A stretch of 51,524 nucleotides of DNA. Source: an uncultured Alphaproteobacteria bacterium (GTDB lineage Bacteria > Pseudomonadota > Alphaproteobacteria > Thalassobaculales > Thalassobaculaceae). Position 1 is the stretch's first letter, and every line of letters starts with the position of its first letter. Below the pieces are notes generated by a model, which worked only from the letters and a program-made list of their open reading frames with translations, was not told the DNA's origin and searched no databases. Positions 37,849 through 47,163 of this stretch are shown here, piece after piece. The stretch covers positions 1-51,524 of the forward strand of contig CALMRI010000022.1 in assembly GCA_937776645.1 (NCBI GenBank), written 5' to 3'. The position numbers and the translations under genes are program-made.

Positions 37849-38305
37849 TGAACCGCCCCTGCCCCATTCGGCGCGAACGCTACCACAGAGGGCTCCACCG
37901 AAAAAAGCACCCTCACGTCCCGAAGGCACGGGTAAGACTTCCTGATATGCGCTTGACGTTCCTCGGTGTTGATCGATACGGAACGATCGAAGGCGGTGAC
38001 CCTGTTGATATAGGTGCGCTGCTTACCGGCGCCCATGGCGAGGCCCGCCTCCGCCGTCATCCCGCCCTGCTTTCAACACAGCTCGATCGGGTGTTGCGGG
38101 ACATACAGTCTCTCTCCCCGTCATCCCGCCGAAGGGTGGGCACCATTCCGCCGGCAGTTTGGCAAGACGGCTTAATCAAATTGTCGCTTGGACACCGTGA
38201 TCGACCCGGCAATGACACCGAAAATCTGACGGAATCGTTCCTGCCCTTCGGGGGGGATGACGGCTTCTAGAAACAGCTCAAATCCCTTGTCTTTTTCACC
38301 CCGCT
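37849..38305. other. Gene-free interval with short direct and inverted repeats
   Basis: About 455 bases between the start of the acyl-CoA synthetase and the 3' end of ggt. Open frames exist on both strands but show no family features. CGTCATCCCGCC occurs at 38055-38066 and 38119-38130. GCCGTCATCCC (38053-38063) is matched in reverse by GGGATGACGGC (38254-38264). A related GGGATGACGG is found at 43048-43057. This type of sequence is common in alphaproteobacterial intergenic repeats. Confidence 0.5.
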
Positions 38306-40069
38306 TCAATCGCCCAGCACCACACCCTCCCGTCTTGGGTCCGCGCCGCCGACCAACTTGCCGTCCGGCCCAATCTGGATCGCATGAAGGCCGCTGTTGA
38401 GGTCACGCACCTGGACCTCATGGCCAAGCATAGTCAGCGGGCCGGCAAGGTCGGCGGCATCGGTGCCGGCTTCAAGATCGGTCGCGCCATTACGGTTCAC
38501 CACATGACCGATATTGATCGCGGCCTGGGGGTCCATCCCCCAGTCGAGAATCCCGATCACCGCCTGGGCGACATAAGCGATGATCCGGGACCCACCGGGT
38601 GAGCCAATCAGCAGCACCGGCTTGCCGTCCCGCAGCACAATCGTTGGCGCCATAGAGCTACGGGGTCGCTTGCCCCCCTCGACACGATTGGCGACGGAGC
38701 GGCCATTAACGGCGGGGCGGAACGAGAAATCGGTCAACTCGTTGTTCAACAAAAACCCACGCACCATGACCCGGCTACCAAACCCGGTCTCGATCGTCGT
38801 GGTCATCGAGACGGCGTTACCCTCGCCGTCGAAAATGACGAAATGGCTAGTCCCCGGCCGTTCCACTTCCGTGTCCGGCGCCTGAAGCGATGCGTCCCGC
38901 CACGGCGGATTGCCGGCCTCGGCCTTTTCCATCGCCGCACCGCGCCGAATATGCTGCGCCCGAATGGTAAGATAATTCTGATCAAGCAATCCCTTGGTCG
39001 GCATTCGCACGAAGTCGCTATCGGCCATGTAAAGCGCCCGGTCGGCATAGGCCAGTTTGGATGCCTCGGCGAACAGATGCGCGGCTTCCGGCGAGGGGCC
39101 GATACCCGCCAGATCAAAATGCTCAAGCATGCCAAGAATTTGCCCAATAGTAAGCGCGCCGGAGCTTGGCGGCCCCATGCCGCAAACATCATGGCCGCGA
39201 TAGGCCGCACAAACCGGTTCGCGCTGTTTCGCCTTATAGGTGCGAAGATCCTCCAAGGTCATCACACCGGGATTGTCGGGAGTGGCGCTGATCGCGGCGA
39301 CGATGGCCTCGGCAATCGACCCTTGGTGCAGGGCGTCGGCGCCGTCCCTAGCGAGGATCCGGAACGTCTCGGCCAAGGCCGGGTTGGTCAGGATGGCGCC
39401 CTCGGGTTTCGGCGTCCCGTCGGCATTGAAGAAATACGCCGCCGCCTCTGGAAATGCCGCCAATCCCTTGTTTGCCGCCCAGCCAATCGATGCGGCCAGA
39501 CGAGGTGAAATAGCAAAGCCTTTCTCGGCATGCGCTATCGCCGGATCGAACAAGCGTCCCCAAGGCTCGCGGCCATATCGTTGATGCGCCATTTCCAACA
39601 TCCGCAAAGTGCCCGGCACCCCGACCGATCGACCGCCGGCCATCGCTTCCCAGAAGGATTTCGGCGTCCCATCCGGTTGCAAAAAATAGCCCGGCCCTGC
39701 CGCCGCCGGGGAGACCTCGCGCCCGTCGAAAGATGTCAGCCGACCGGCTTTGGCATCCCAATACACCATGAAGGCGCCGCCACCGATGCCCGAGGATTGC
39801 GGCTCCACCACATTCAGCACCATCTGCACCGCCACCGCCGCATCAATCGCACTACCGCCCCGGCGTAGCACATCGTAACCAGCCATGGCTGCCAGCGGAT
39901 GCGCCGCCGCCACCATGAATTCTTTAGCTAAAACAGGGAGATGTTCGATGCGGCCGGTCGCCGGTTCCGGCTGAACCGAACCCGCCCGGGGTTGGGGCTC
40001 GGCACTGGCCGAGGACGCGGTCAATCCTGGAAGCCACAAAACAGCCAGGACTAAAACGACAAAACGCAT
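38306..40069 (-). CDS. ggt: Gamma-glutamyltransferase
   Basis: Intact 587-residue enzyme with a Sec signal peptide (MRFVVLVLAVLWLPGL, then an AxA site at ASA). It transfers or hydrolyses the gamma-glutamyl group of glutathione in the periplasm. It matures by self-cleavage before the catalytic Thr407 in GTSHFVIFD. Other family features are GGSAIDAAVAVQMVLNVVEP and GIGGGAFMV near the N-terminus, and SSMAPTIVLRDGKPVL with GSPGGSRII downstream. ATG 40069 has GGAGG 5 bases upstream. It follows fdhF by 61 bases on the same strand, separated by a small CCCCC-AGA-GGGGG hairpin, and may have its own promoter. Confidence 0.95.
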   Translation of the reverse strand: MRFVVLVLAVLWLPGLTASSASAEPQPRAGSVQPEPATGRIEHLPVLAKEFMVAAAHPLAAMAGYDVLRRGGSAIDAAVAVQMVLNVVEPQSSGIGGGAFMVYWDAKAGRLTSFDGREVSPAAAGPGYFLQPDGTPKSFWEAMAGGRSVGVPGTLRMLEMAHQRYGREPWGRLFDPAIAHAEKGFAISPRLAASIGWAANKGLAAFPEAAAYFFNADGTPKPEGAILTNPALAETFRILARDGADALHQGSIAEAIVAAISATPDNPGVMTLEDLRTYKAKQREPVCAAYRGHDVCGMGPPSSGALTIGQILGMLEHFDLAGIGPSPEAAHLFAEASKLAYADRALYMADSDFVRMPTKGLLDQNYLTIRAQHIRRGAAMEKAEAGNPPWRDASLQAPDTEVERPGTSHFVIFDGEGNAVSMTTTIETGFGSRVMVRGFLLNNELTDFSFRPAVNGRSVANRVEGGKRPRSSMAPTIVLRDGKPVLLIGSPGGSRIIAYVAQAVIGILDWGMDPQAAINIGHVVNRNGATDLEAGTDAADLAGPLTMLGHEVQVRDLNSGLHAIQIGPDGKLVGGADPRREGVVLGD

Positions 40070-40130
40070 ACGAACCTCCAGCACCATACAAACACTACCC
40101 CCAGAGGGGGGCCGAGGCGCCTGGCTGCCC

Positions 40131-42899
40131 CTACTTCACCGCCGCCCGACCCTCGACACGCTCAAGCCTTGCCGCGCTGAATTTTAGCTCGGGGATCTTG
40201 CCGATCGGGTCCAACGCCGGGTTGGTCAGCATATTGGCCGGGGCCTCGACATAGCAGAACGGGATGAACACCACCCCGTCCGGAACGTCACCGTCGCTGC
40301 GGGCAGCGATCTCAATCTCGCCGCGCCGGGTCGTCACTTTAACCATGTCGCCGGGCTTAATACCGGCCCTGGAGAGGTCATTCGGTGAGATATGCGCATA
40401 GGGTACCGGCTCGATCGTATCGAGGACACTGGCCCGCCGGGTCATCGCGCCGGTATGCCAATGCTCCAGCAAACGCCCGGTGGTCAGGACCAGCGGGAAC
40501 GCGGCATCGGGCACCTCGTCTGGCGGCAGAATATCGCAAGGCACCAGCTTGCCGCGACCACTGGCGGTCGGAAAACCATCGGCAAAGATCACCGTCTGCC
40601 CCTCCGAGGTCTCATCGGCGCAGGGATAGGTCACCGCCCCCTCGCGCTGCAACCGGTCCCAAGTAATTCCGGTAAGCGAGGGCATCATCTGGCGCATCTC
40701 GGCAAAAATGTCCTCCGCGGTGCCATAGGTCCAACTCAGGCCGATCCGATTGGCAATCTCCTGGATGATCCACCAATCCTGTTTGGCCTTCCCCGGCGCC
40801 TCGATCACCTTGCGCCCCATCTGCACCCGGCGGTCGGTATTGGTGAAGGTGCCGTCCTTCTCCGGGAAGGCGGTCGCCGGCAACACCACATCGGCAAAAG
40901 CCGCGGTTTCGGTCAGAAAAATATCCTGGACGACCAGATGCTCAAGCCGGGAAAGCGCGGTCCGGGCATGGTTCTGATCAGGGTCCGACATCGCCGGGTT
41001 CTCACCCATGATGTAGCAACCCCTGATCTTTCCGTCATACATGGCGTTGGTGATCTCGACCACGGTCAGGCCTTTTTCGTGGTCCAGTTCCATGCCCCAG
41101 AATTCCTCCCAGCGCTCAATCTGCAGGCCATCTCCGACAGGCTTGTAGTCGGGGTAGAACATCGGGACCAGACCAGCATCCGAGGCGCCCTGGACGTTAT
41201 TTTGACCGCGCAATGGATGCAGCCCGGTACCGGCCCGGCCGACATGGCCGCAAATCAGCGCCAGCGAGATCAGACACCGGGCGTTGTCGGTGCCATGGGT
41301 ATGCTGAGAGATGCCCATGCCCCAGAAGATCAGCGCCGTCTCAGCATTAGCATAGACCCGCGCCATCTGGCGGATACGATCGGCCTCGATGCCGCAGATC
41401 GGCGCCATCCGCTCCGGCGTGAACTCGGCGGTCCGGGCCTTCAAATCTTCAAATCCCTCGGTATAGCCCTCAACGTATTGTTGATCGTACAGACCCTCGG
41501 CGATGATCGTGTTGATCATCCCGTTCAACATCGCCACATCGGAGCTTGGCCGGAACTGGATCATGTGGGTAGCATGACGCGAAAGCGCCTGGCCGCGCGG
41601 GTCCATGACAATCAGGATCGCGCCGGCCTTGGCGGCGTTCTTGATGAAGGTCGCGGCGACGGGGTGATTAATGGTCGGGTTGGCGCCGATGACAATGATC
41701 ACCTCGGCATTGACCGCCTCGGCAAAAGGCGCGGTGACGGCGCCGGACCCAATGGTCTCCATCAGCGCCGCGACCGACGACGCATGGCAAAGCCGCGTGC
41801 AATGGTCAACATTGTTGGTCCTGAAACCGGTGCGCACCAGCTTCTGCACAAGGTAGGCTTCCTCGTTAGAGCCCTTGGCCGAGCCGAAACCGGACAAGGC
41901 CTGACCGCCGTCGCGATCACGGATCTTCATTAAGCCCGACGCGGCGCGATCCAACGCCTCTTCCCAGGTCGCCTCGCGGAAATGGGTATAGGGGTTAGCT
42001 GGGTCGATCGGCAGCGAAGCATCGCGCGGTACATCGTCGCGGCGGATCAGCGGCACCGTCAGCCGCTCGGAATTGTGAACATAGTCAAAACCATAACGGC
42101 CCTTGACGCAGAGCCGGCTGCGGTTTGCCGGCCCCGCCCGACCGTCGACCGAGATGATCTTGTCTTCCTTGACGTTAAAGGTCAGCTGGCAGCCAACGCC
42201 GCAATATGGACACAAGCTATCAACGCTGCGGTCGGGCGCATTAGCAAAGACACCGGCGTCGTCCAGCGCATTTTTCGGCATCAACGCGCCGGTCGGACAG
42301 GCTTGGACGCATTCGCCGCAGCCAACGCAGGTGCTGGCCCCCATATCATCGCCAAGGTCGAAAACGATATGCGCGCCCGGGCCGCGCCCGGCCATACCGA
42401 TAACGTCATTGACCTGAACCTCGCGGCAAGCCCGGACGCAAAGCCCACACTGAATGCACGCATCCATGTTGACGGCGATCGCCGGATGGCTGGGATCCGC
42501 GCTGGGACGTTGATGCACCGGGAACCGGCTTTCGCTCAGCGCCATTCCATCGGCGAAATGCCAGAGCGTGGAGCCCGGATCATGCGCCTCGGCCTTGGCC
42601 GGCTGATCGGTAACCAACAGTTCCATGACCATCCGGCGCGAAGTCTTGGCCCGTTCCGACGCCGTGCTGACCTTCATACCCTCGGCCGGCTCTCGGATGC
42701 AGGACGCGGCAAGAACTCGCTCGCCCTCGATTTCGACCATGCAGGCTCGGCAATTCCCGTCGGCGCGGTAACTATCGGCTGGTTTGTAACAAAGGTGCGG
42801 GATCTCGGTGCCAAGCCGATTGGCGACCTGCCATAGGGTCTCGCCAGGCACGGCCGAAACCTGCTGGCCATCCAGTTCAAAGCTGATCTTATCGGTCAT
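40131..42899 (-). CDS. fdhF: NAD-dependent formate dehydrogenase, molybdopterin alpha subunit
   Basis: Intact 922-residue catalytic subunit that oxidises formate to CO2. In order it has an N-terminal [2Fe-2S] domain (Cys37, 50, 53, 67) and two [4Fe-4S] ferredoxin motifs (Cys148-158 and Cys191-201). The Fe4S4 site of the molybdopterin oxidoreductase domain follows (Cys230, 233, 237, 264), then the Mo/W ligand Cys371 in RLCHASSV, with His372 next. The C-terminal molydopterin-binding domain follows (TTGRLLEHWHTGAMTRR). Cys rather than selenocysteine is used. It is downstream of the NuoE-NuoF fusion, which would pass the electrons to NAD. No fdhD or small delta subunit is in the window. Confidence 0.95.
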   Translation of the reverse strand: MTDKISFELDGQQVSAVPGETLWQVANRLGTEIPHLCYKPADSYRADGNCRACMVEIEGERVLAASCIREPAEGMKVSTASERAKTSRRMVMELLVTDQPAKAEAHDPGSTLWHFADGMALSESRFPVHQRPSADPSHPAIAVNMDACIQCGLCVRACREVQVNDVIGMAGRGPGAHIVFDLGDDMGASTCVGCGECVQACPTGALMPKNALDDAGVFANAPDRSVDSLCPYCGVGCQLTFNVKEDKIISVDGRAGPANRSRLCVKGRYGFDYVHNSERLTVPLIRRDDVPRDASLPIDPANPYTHFREATWEEALDRAASGLMKIRDRDGGQALSGFGSAKGSNEEAYLVQKLVRTGFRTNNVDHCTRLCHASSVAALMETIGSGAVTAPFAEAVNAEVIIVIGANPTINHPVAATFIKNAAKAGAILIVMDPRGQALSRHATHMIQFRPSSDVAMLNGMINTIIAEGLYDQQYVEGYTEGFEDLKARTAEFTPERMAPICGIEADRIRQMARVYANAETALIFWGMGISQHTHGTDNARCLISLALICGHVGRAGTGLHPLRGQNNVQGASDAGLVPMFYPDYKPVGDGLQIERWEEFWGMELDHEKGLTVVEITNAMYDGKIRGCYIMGENPAMSDPDQNHARTALSRLEHLVVQDIFLTETAAFADVVLPATAFPEKDGTFTNTDRRVQMGRKVIEAPGKAKQDWWIIQEIANRIGLSWTYGTAEDIFAEMRQMMPSLTGITWDRLQREGAVTYPCADETSEGQTVIFADGFPTASGRGKLVPCDILPPDEVPDAAFPLVLTTGRLLEHWHTGAMTRRASVLDTIEPVPYAHISPNDLSRAGIKPGDMVKVTTRRGEIEIAARSDGDVPDGVVFIPFCYVEAPANMLTNPALDPIGKIPELKFSAARLERVEGRAAVK

Positions 42900-42965
42900 A
42901 TGCGGGTCTCCACCACCATGACGGGTTGAACGGTGTCGCTGTTGGGATCGGAGTCTCTATAAACC

Positions 42966-43014
42966 GCGCATCCCCAGCGACAGCCGGGGCCCACGCCTGT
43001 CGTCGGGGATGCGC
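42966..43014. repeat. Long inverted repeat between nuoEF-like gene and fdhF
   Basis: Arms 42966-42983 and 42997-43014 pair over 18 bases with two mismatches (GCGCATCCCC...CTGTCG...GGGGATGCGC). The loop is 13 bases. It sits inside the 176-base gap of the formate dehydrogenase operon, next to a GGGATGACGG repeat motif at 43048. No T-run follows on the minus strand, so it is more like an mRNA-processing or intergenic-repeat hairpin than a terminator. Confidence 0.55.
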
Positions 43015-43075
43015 AAAATTTTCGTCGCGACAACCGACAAGGGCGCCGGGATGACGGGGCCGGATGGCTTTCGCG

Positions 43076-44824
43076 TCACACCTCATCGGGGAAAAACTTC
43101 ATCACTGAGGCCAGTGGGTTGCTGGCTGCTTGGCCGAGGCCACAGATCGAGGCGTCTCGCATCGTCGCCGACAATTCATCCAGCAGGCCGGTATCCCACT
43201 TCTCTTGCCGCATCAGCTTGACGGCTTTTTCCGTGCCTACCCGACAGGGCGAGCATTGCCCACAACTTTCATCCTCAAAAAACCGCAAAAGATTAAGCGC
43301 CGCTGCCTTCACCGAATCCTGGTCCGAGAGCACCACCACCGCGTGGCTGCCGACAAAACAGCCGTATTTTTCAAGCTCGCCGAAATCGAGCAACAGATCA
43401 CCCATGCTGGCCGGCAGAATCCCGCCGGAAGCGCCGCCCGGCAGGTAGGCGTGGAAGGCATGGCCGTCGAGCATGCCGCCGCAATAATCCTCGATCAGCT
43501 CGCGCACCGTGACCCCAGCCGGCGCCACCTTGACGCCCGGGTTCTTGACCCGCCCGGACACCGAATAGCTGCGAAACCCAGAATGACCGTCCTTGCCTTG
43601 ATCGTTGAACCAATCCGCCCCCTTCTCGATGATGTCGCGGACCCAGAAAAGGGTCTCGACATTGTTGACCAGGGTTGGTCGGCCGAAGAGACCGACTTGA
43701 GCGACATAGGGCGGCCGGTGACGCGGGTAACCGCGTTTGCCCTCAATCGACTCGATCATCGCCGATTCCTCACCGCAGATATACGCTCCGGCGCCGCGCC
43801 GCAGATGAATCCGGGTGTGTGCGACCAGGCCCTCGGCTTCCAGCCCGGCAATTTCCAGATCCAGCAACGCGCGAATCTCGGGATACTCGTCGCGGAGATA
43901 GAAATAACAATCCTCCGCCCCAACCAACCAGGCGGCGATCAACATTCCCTCCAGGGTGCGATGCGGGTCGCGCTCCAGATAATAGCGATCCTTGAAAGTA
44001 CCGGGTTCCCCCTCATCGGCATTGACCGCCAGCGCCTTGCGTCCCTCGACAGCGCGCACCAGGGACCACTTCCTTGGTGTCGGAAACCCGGCACCACCAA
44101 GACCACGCAATGCCGATTCTCCAAGACTTTCCAGAACCTCTTCGGCCGAGCGCTTGCCTGACAAGCAGGCGCGCAGCAGCCCATAACCACCGCCCGCCAG
44201 ATAGTCGTCAAGGCAGACCGGGTCTATATGGCGGTGCTCAGGCTTGCCGGCCAGCGCGGCGCGGCCGGCGGCGACAGCCTTGCCCTTGTTCGCCTGCTCC
44301 ACCAGGGTGTGACCGACGGCGACCACCGGCGCCTTGTCACAAGCTCCCATGCAGGGCGCCCGGACAGCGCGGATGTCGTTTCCGGTCTCGACGGCAATCT
44401 CGGCCAAGAGCTTCTCGGCGCCAAACATCTCGCAGGTCAAACTGTCACAAACCCGGATGGTGATTGCCGGCGGCGGCGTCTCGTCCTCGCGAACCACGTC
44501 GAAATGGGCGTAGAAGCTCGCAACCTCATAGACCTCGGCCATGGCCATCCGCATCTCATGTGCCAATCCCGCCAGATGAGATGCGGAAATATGGCCGAAT
44601 CGATCCTGAAACAGGTGCAAATGCTCGATCAGCAGATCGGCGCGGCGCGGGCGGTTACCGAGGGTCTTACGGACCTCTTCCAAAGCTTGCGGGTCGATCT
44701 GACGACCTTTAGGAAACGGCCGACCGCCCCGACGTCCACCGCCGCTGCCGCGTTTAAACGCACGATCGCGGCTCTCCGCGGGATCTGTACGTCCGGGTCC
44801 TGAGGGCGCTGATGTGTCGGACAT
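43076..44824 (-). CDS. NuoE-NuoF fusion: NAD-reducing diaphorase subunit of formate dehydrogenase
   Basis: Intact 582-residue fusion protein. After a basic, Gly/Arg-rich leader of about 40 residues comes a NuoE/HoxE-like thioredoxin domain with a [2Fe-2S] site (Cys126, 131, 158, 162). The NuoF domain follows: GLGGAGFPTPRKW (241-253) and NADEGEPGTFKDR (268-280) bind FMN and NADH, and Cys521, 524, 527 and 561 bind the N3-type [4Fe-4S] cluster. It moves electrons from formate to NAD+. In FdsGBA systems the NuoE-like (FdsG) and NuoF-like (FdsB) parts are separate proteins, so this is the fused version. It is upstream of fdhF on the same strand. Confidence 0.93.
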   Translation of the reverse strand: MSDTSAPSGPGRTDPAESRDRAFKRGSGGGRRGGRPFPKGRQIDPQALEEVRKTLGNRPRRADLLIEHLHLFQDRFGHISASHLAGLAHEMRMAMAEVYEVASFYAHFDVVREDETPPPAITIRVCDSLTCEMFGAEKLLAEIAVETGNDIRAVRAPCMGACDKAPVVAVGHTLVEQANKGKAVAAGRAALAGKPEHRHIDPVCLDDYLAGGGYGLLRACLSGKRSAEEVLESLGESALRGLGGAGFPTPRKWSLVRAVEGRKALAVNADEGEPGTFKDRYYLERDPHRTLEGMLIAAWLVGAEDCYFYLRDEYPEIRALLDLEIAGLEAEGLVAHTRIHLRRGAGAYICGEESAMIESIEGKRGYPRHRPPYVAQVGLFGRPTLVNNVETLFWVRDIIEKGADWFNDQGKDGHSGFRSYSVSGRVKNPGVKVAPAGVTVRELIEDYCGGMLDGHAFHAYLPGGASGGILPASMGDLLLDFGELEKYGCFVGSHAVVVLSDQDSVKAAALNLLRFFEDESCGQCSPCRVGTEKAVKLMRQEKWDTGLLDELSATMRDASICGLGQAASNPLASVMKFFPDEV

Positions 44825-45062
44825 GGTCGAGTTCCAGTTGGATGCTAGGCTTAGACGATACTAACCAGCAGATACTAGTCCGGCTCTGCCGCATTATCGA
44901 CCGTGATCAGATCGCTCCCGCCGCTATTGATCAATAGCTTTCCCATATGTCGGAATTTCCAGGCCAGACGGTTCGATCATCGCCTCATTAATAAGATGTA
45001 AACCTTAACGCTGGCAAATGGTCGTGGTTTTTTGCGTTGATCGAATTACTGGAGGTCAAGCC
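44825..45062. other. Divergent intergenic region
   Basis: This 238-base gap must hold the leftward promoter of the formate dehydrogenase operon and the rightward promoter of the chpT-like relic. TTAA elements occur at about 44988 and 45005, but they are 13 bases apart, not the 7 of a full CtrA box. Confidence 0.35.
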
Positions 45063-45530
45063 ATGCAGCTAGACAGCAATGTTGTGGACCTTCTGCTCTC
45101 AAGGTTGCTGCGCAATCTGATGGGGCCGGTGACACCAACGACGAGCGAAATCAAATTGATTAAGGAGTTTAGTCAAGAGACCAACAACATCATCGCCAGC
45201 AAGCGCTGACCTTGGTCGGCGGCAGGCGTGGCCAAGACGGTATTGGCAACGATTTTCATGCTTGCCGATACGCTTCCGCGTTCCGGGCGTATTGAGATTG
45301 AGATTAACGCATCCACGGGATGGCTTGCCACGGTTTCCGCGATCGGCAGTGGCGCCATCATCGAAGATGCTGGCATCGCCAGCCTGCTCGGAACAGCATC
45401 CTATTTCAGTCTGACGACAAACACGGTTATTGGCGCGATGGTCCGTGAACCCGCCGCCCAATTCGCCCTGGTGCTGGAAATCCATGCTGAAACCGATTTG
45501 GTGACAGTGACGCTACGCCCGGCTGGGTGA
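45063..45530 (+). pseudogene. chpT: ChpT-like histidine phosphotransferase relic with in-frame TGA
   Basis: An ATG at 45063 with GGAGG 8 bases upstream opens a frame that runs to 45530 apart from a single TGA at 45207-45209. The first part (NVVDLLLSRLLRNLMGPVT) matches the start of the ChpT dimerisation helix, usually SRLCHDLVSPV, but the phosphorylated His is replaced. After the TGA the same frame continues with AKTVLATIFMLADTLPRSGR and a pseudo-HATPase-like domain similar to the C-terminal half of ChpT. About 40 residues of the usual helical region are missing. Intact ChpT relays phosphate from CckA to CtrA and CpdR in the alphaproteobacterial cell cycle. This copy cannot do so as read. Confidence 0.5.
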
Positions 45531-45542
45531 CCGGGCGACACG

Positions 45543-47150
45543 CTACATCCGAAACACGCCGAACTTGGTTGCCTCGATCGGGCGGTTGAGCGCCGCTGAG
45601 ATCGACAGGCCCAAAACCGTCCGGGTTTCCGCAGGATCGATGATGCCGTCATCCCAAATCCGGGCCGAGGCATAATACGGATGCCCCTCACGCTCGTACT
45701 GCTCCCGCACCGGGGCTTTAAAGGCTTCTTCGTCCGCGTCGCTCCAGCTCTCGCCTCGGGCTTCCATGCCGTCGCGGCGCACGGTGGCTAGCACGCTCGC
45801 CGCCTGCTCGCCGCCCATCACCGAAATCCGACTGTTCGGCCACATGTACAGCATCCGCGGTGAATAGGCGCGCCCGCACATGCCGTAATTGCCGGCGCCA
45901 AAAGAACCGCCGATGATCACCGTAAATTTAGGCACCCTTGCGCAGGCCACCGCAGTGACCAGCTTGGCGCCATCCTTAGCAATCCCGCCGGCCTCATACT
46001 TACGCCCAACCATGAAGCCGGTGATGTTCTGCAGGAACACCAAGGGAATGCCGCGCTGACAGCACAGCTCGATAAAATGCGCCCCCTTCAGCGATGATTC
46101 TGAGAACAGGATGCCGTTATTGGCGATGATCCCAACGGGATATCCGTGAATATGCGCGAAACCACAGATCAGAGTCGGGCCATACAGCGCCTTGAACTCA
46201 TCCAACTCGCTGCCATCAACGATACGGGCGATCACCTCGCGGGCGTCATAGGGAATGCGGGGATCGACCGGCACCACGCCATGTATTTCAGCCGGGTCAT
46301 GGAGCGGCTCGACCGGCGCCCGCATTTTGATGTTCGGTCGTTTTTGCCGATTGAAATGGCTGACAATCCGCCGGGTGATGGCCAGGGCGTGGGTATCGTC
46401 GCTGGCGTAGTGATCGGTCACGCCGGACGTCCGGCTATGCAAGTCAGCACCGCCCAGATCTTCGGCGCTGACCACCTCGCCGGTGGCGGCTTTGACCAGA
46501 GGCGGGCCGCCGAGAAAGATCGTGCCTTGATTGCGCACGATCACCGCTTCGTCGCACATCGCCGGGACATAGGCGCCACCGGCGGTGCAACTGCCCATGA
46601 CCACGGCGATCTGCGGCAGACCCATCGCCGACATATTGGCCTGATTGTAGAAGCAGCGCCCGAAATGCTCACGATCCGGAAAGATCGCATCCTGATGCGG
46701 CAGGTTCGCGCCCCCTGAATCCACCAGGTAGATCACCGGTAGATGGCTTTCCTGGGCGATCTCTTGGGCCCGCAAGTGTTTCTTCACGGTCATCGGATAG
46801 TAAGTGCCACCCTTAACCGTCGCGTCGTTGCAGATGATCACGACTTCCTCGCCGGCGACCCGGCCAATACCGGTCAGGACCCCAGACGACGGCGCCTCCC
46901 CGTCATACATCCCATGCGCCGCGAGTTGCGAGAACTCGAGCCAGGGAGCACCCTGATCGATCAACGTGTTGATCCGATCGCGCGGCAGCAGTTTGCCACG
47001 ATCAAGATGGCGCTTTTGCGACCGCTCGCCGCCGCCAATTTTAACCGCCTCGACTTGGTTCCGCAGGTCGGTGACCAGCGTCTTCATATGGGCGGTATTC
47101 TCGCGAAAACTCGGTGAGCGGGTGTCGATCTGGCTGCGAATCACGGGCAT
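45543..47150 (-). CDS. mccB: Acyl-CoA carboxylase carboxyltransferase subunit (methylcrotonyl-CoA carboxylase beta-like)
   Basis: Intact 535-residue biotin-dependent carboxyltransferase. ATG 47150 follows AGGAGGAC. The N-terminal CoA-binding domain and the C-terminal carboxybiotin domain are both present: [12 protein letters not shown] and [18 protein letters not shown] in the first, and [19 protein letters not shown] with [15 protein letters not shown] in the second. Length and motifs best fit MccB, which carboxylates 3-methylcrotonyl-CoA in leucine breakdown; geranyl-CoA carboxylase beta is an alternative. The biotin carboxylase subunit is not in the window. Its start overlaps nothing, but the SDR upstream ends at 47164, so co-transcription is likely. 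Confidence 0.9.
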   Translation of the reverse strand: MPVIRSQIDTRSPSFRENTAHMKTLVTDLRNQVEAVKIGGGERSQKRHLDRGKLLPRDRINTLIDQGAPWLEFSQLAAHGMYDGEAPSSGVLTGIGRVAGEEVVIICNDATVKGGTYYPMTVKKHLRAQEIAQESHLPVIYLVDSGGANLPHQDAIFPDREHFGRCFYNQANMSAMGLPQIAVVMGSCTAGGAYVPAMCDEAVIVRNQGTIFLGGPPLVKAATGEVVSAEDLGGADLHSRTSGVTDHYASDDTHALAITRRIVSHFNRQKRPNIKMRAPVEPLHDPAEIHGVVPVDPRIPYDAREVIARIVDGSELDEFKALYGPTLICGFAHIHGYPVGIIANNGILFSESSLKGAHFIELCCQRGIPLVFLQNITGFMVGRKYEAGGIAKDGAKLVTAVACARVPKFTVIIGGSFGAGNYGMCGRAYSPRMLYMWPNSRISVMGGEQAASVLATVRRDGMEARGESWSDADEEAFKAPVREQYEREGHPYYASARIWDDGIIDPAETRTVLGLSISAALNRPIEATKFGVFRM

Positions 47151-47163
47151 GAACGAAGTCCTC

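Noticed and set aside
40098..40110. Terminator between fdhF and ggt
   Set aside because: CCCCC-AGA-GGGGG is a 5-bp stem with a 3-base loop and no following T-run.
40392..41933. Long plus-strand open frame of about 510 codons opposite fdhF
   Set aside because: It mirrors the GC-rich codon pattern of fdhF, has no family motifs or start signal, and fdhF itself is certain.
43130..44161. Plus-strand open frame of about 340 codons opposite the NuoEF fusion
   Set aside because: It is antisense to a certain gene and its translation has no domain-like features.
44980..45012. CtrA-binding site before the chpT-like relic
   Set aside because: Two TTAA elements are present but spaced 13 bases apart, not the 7 of the consensus TTAA-N7-TTAA.
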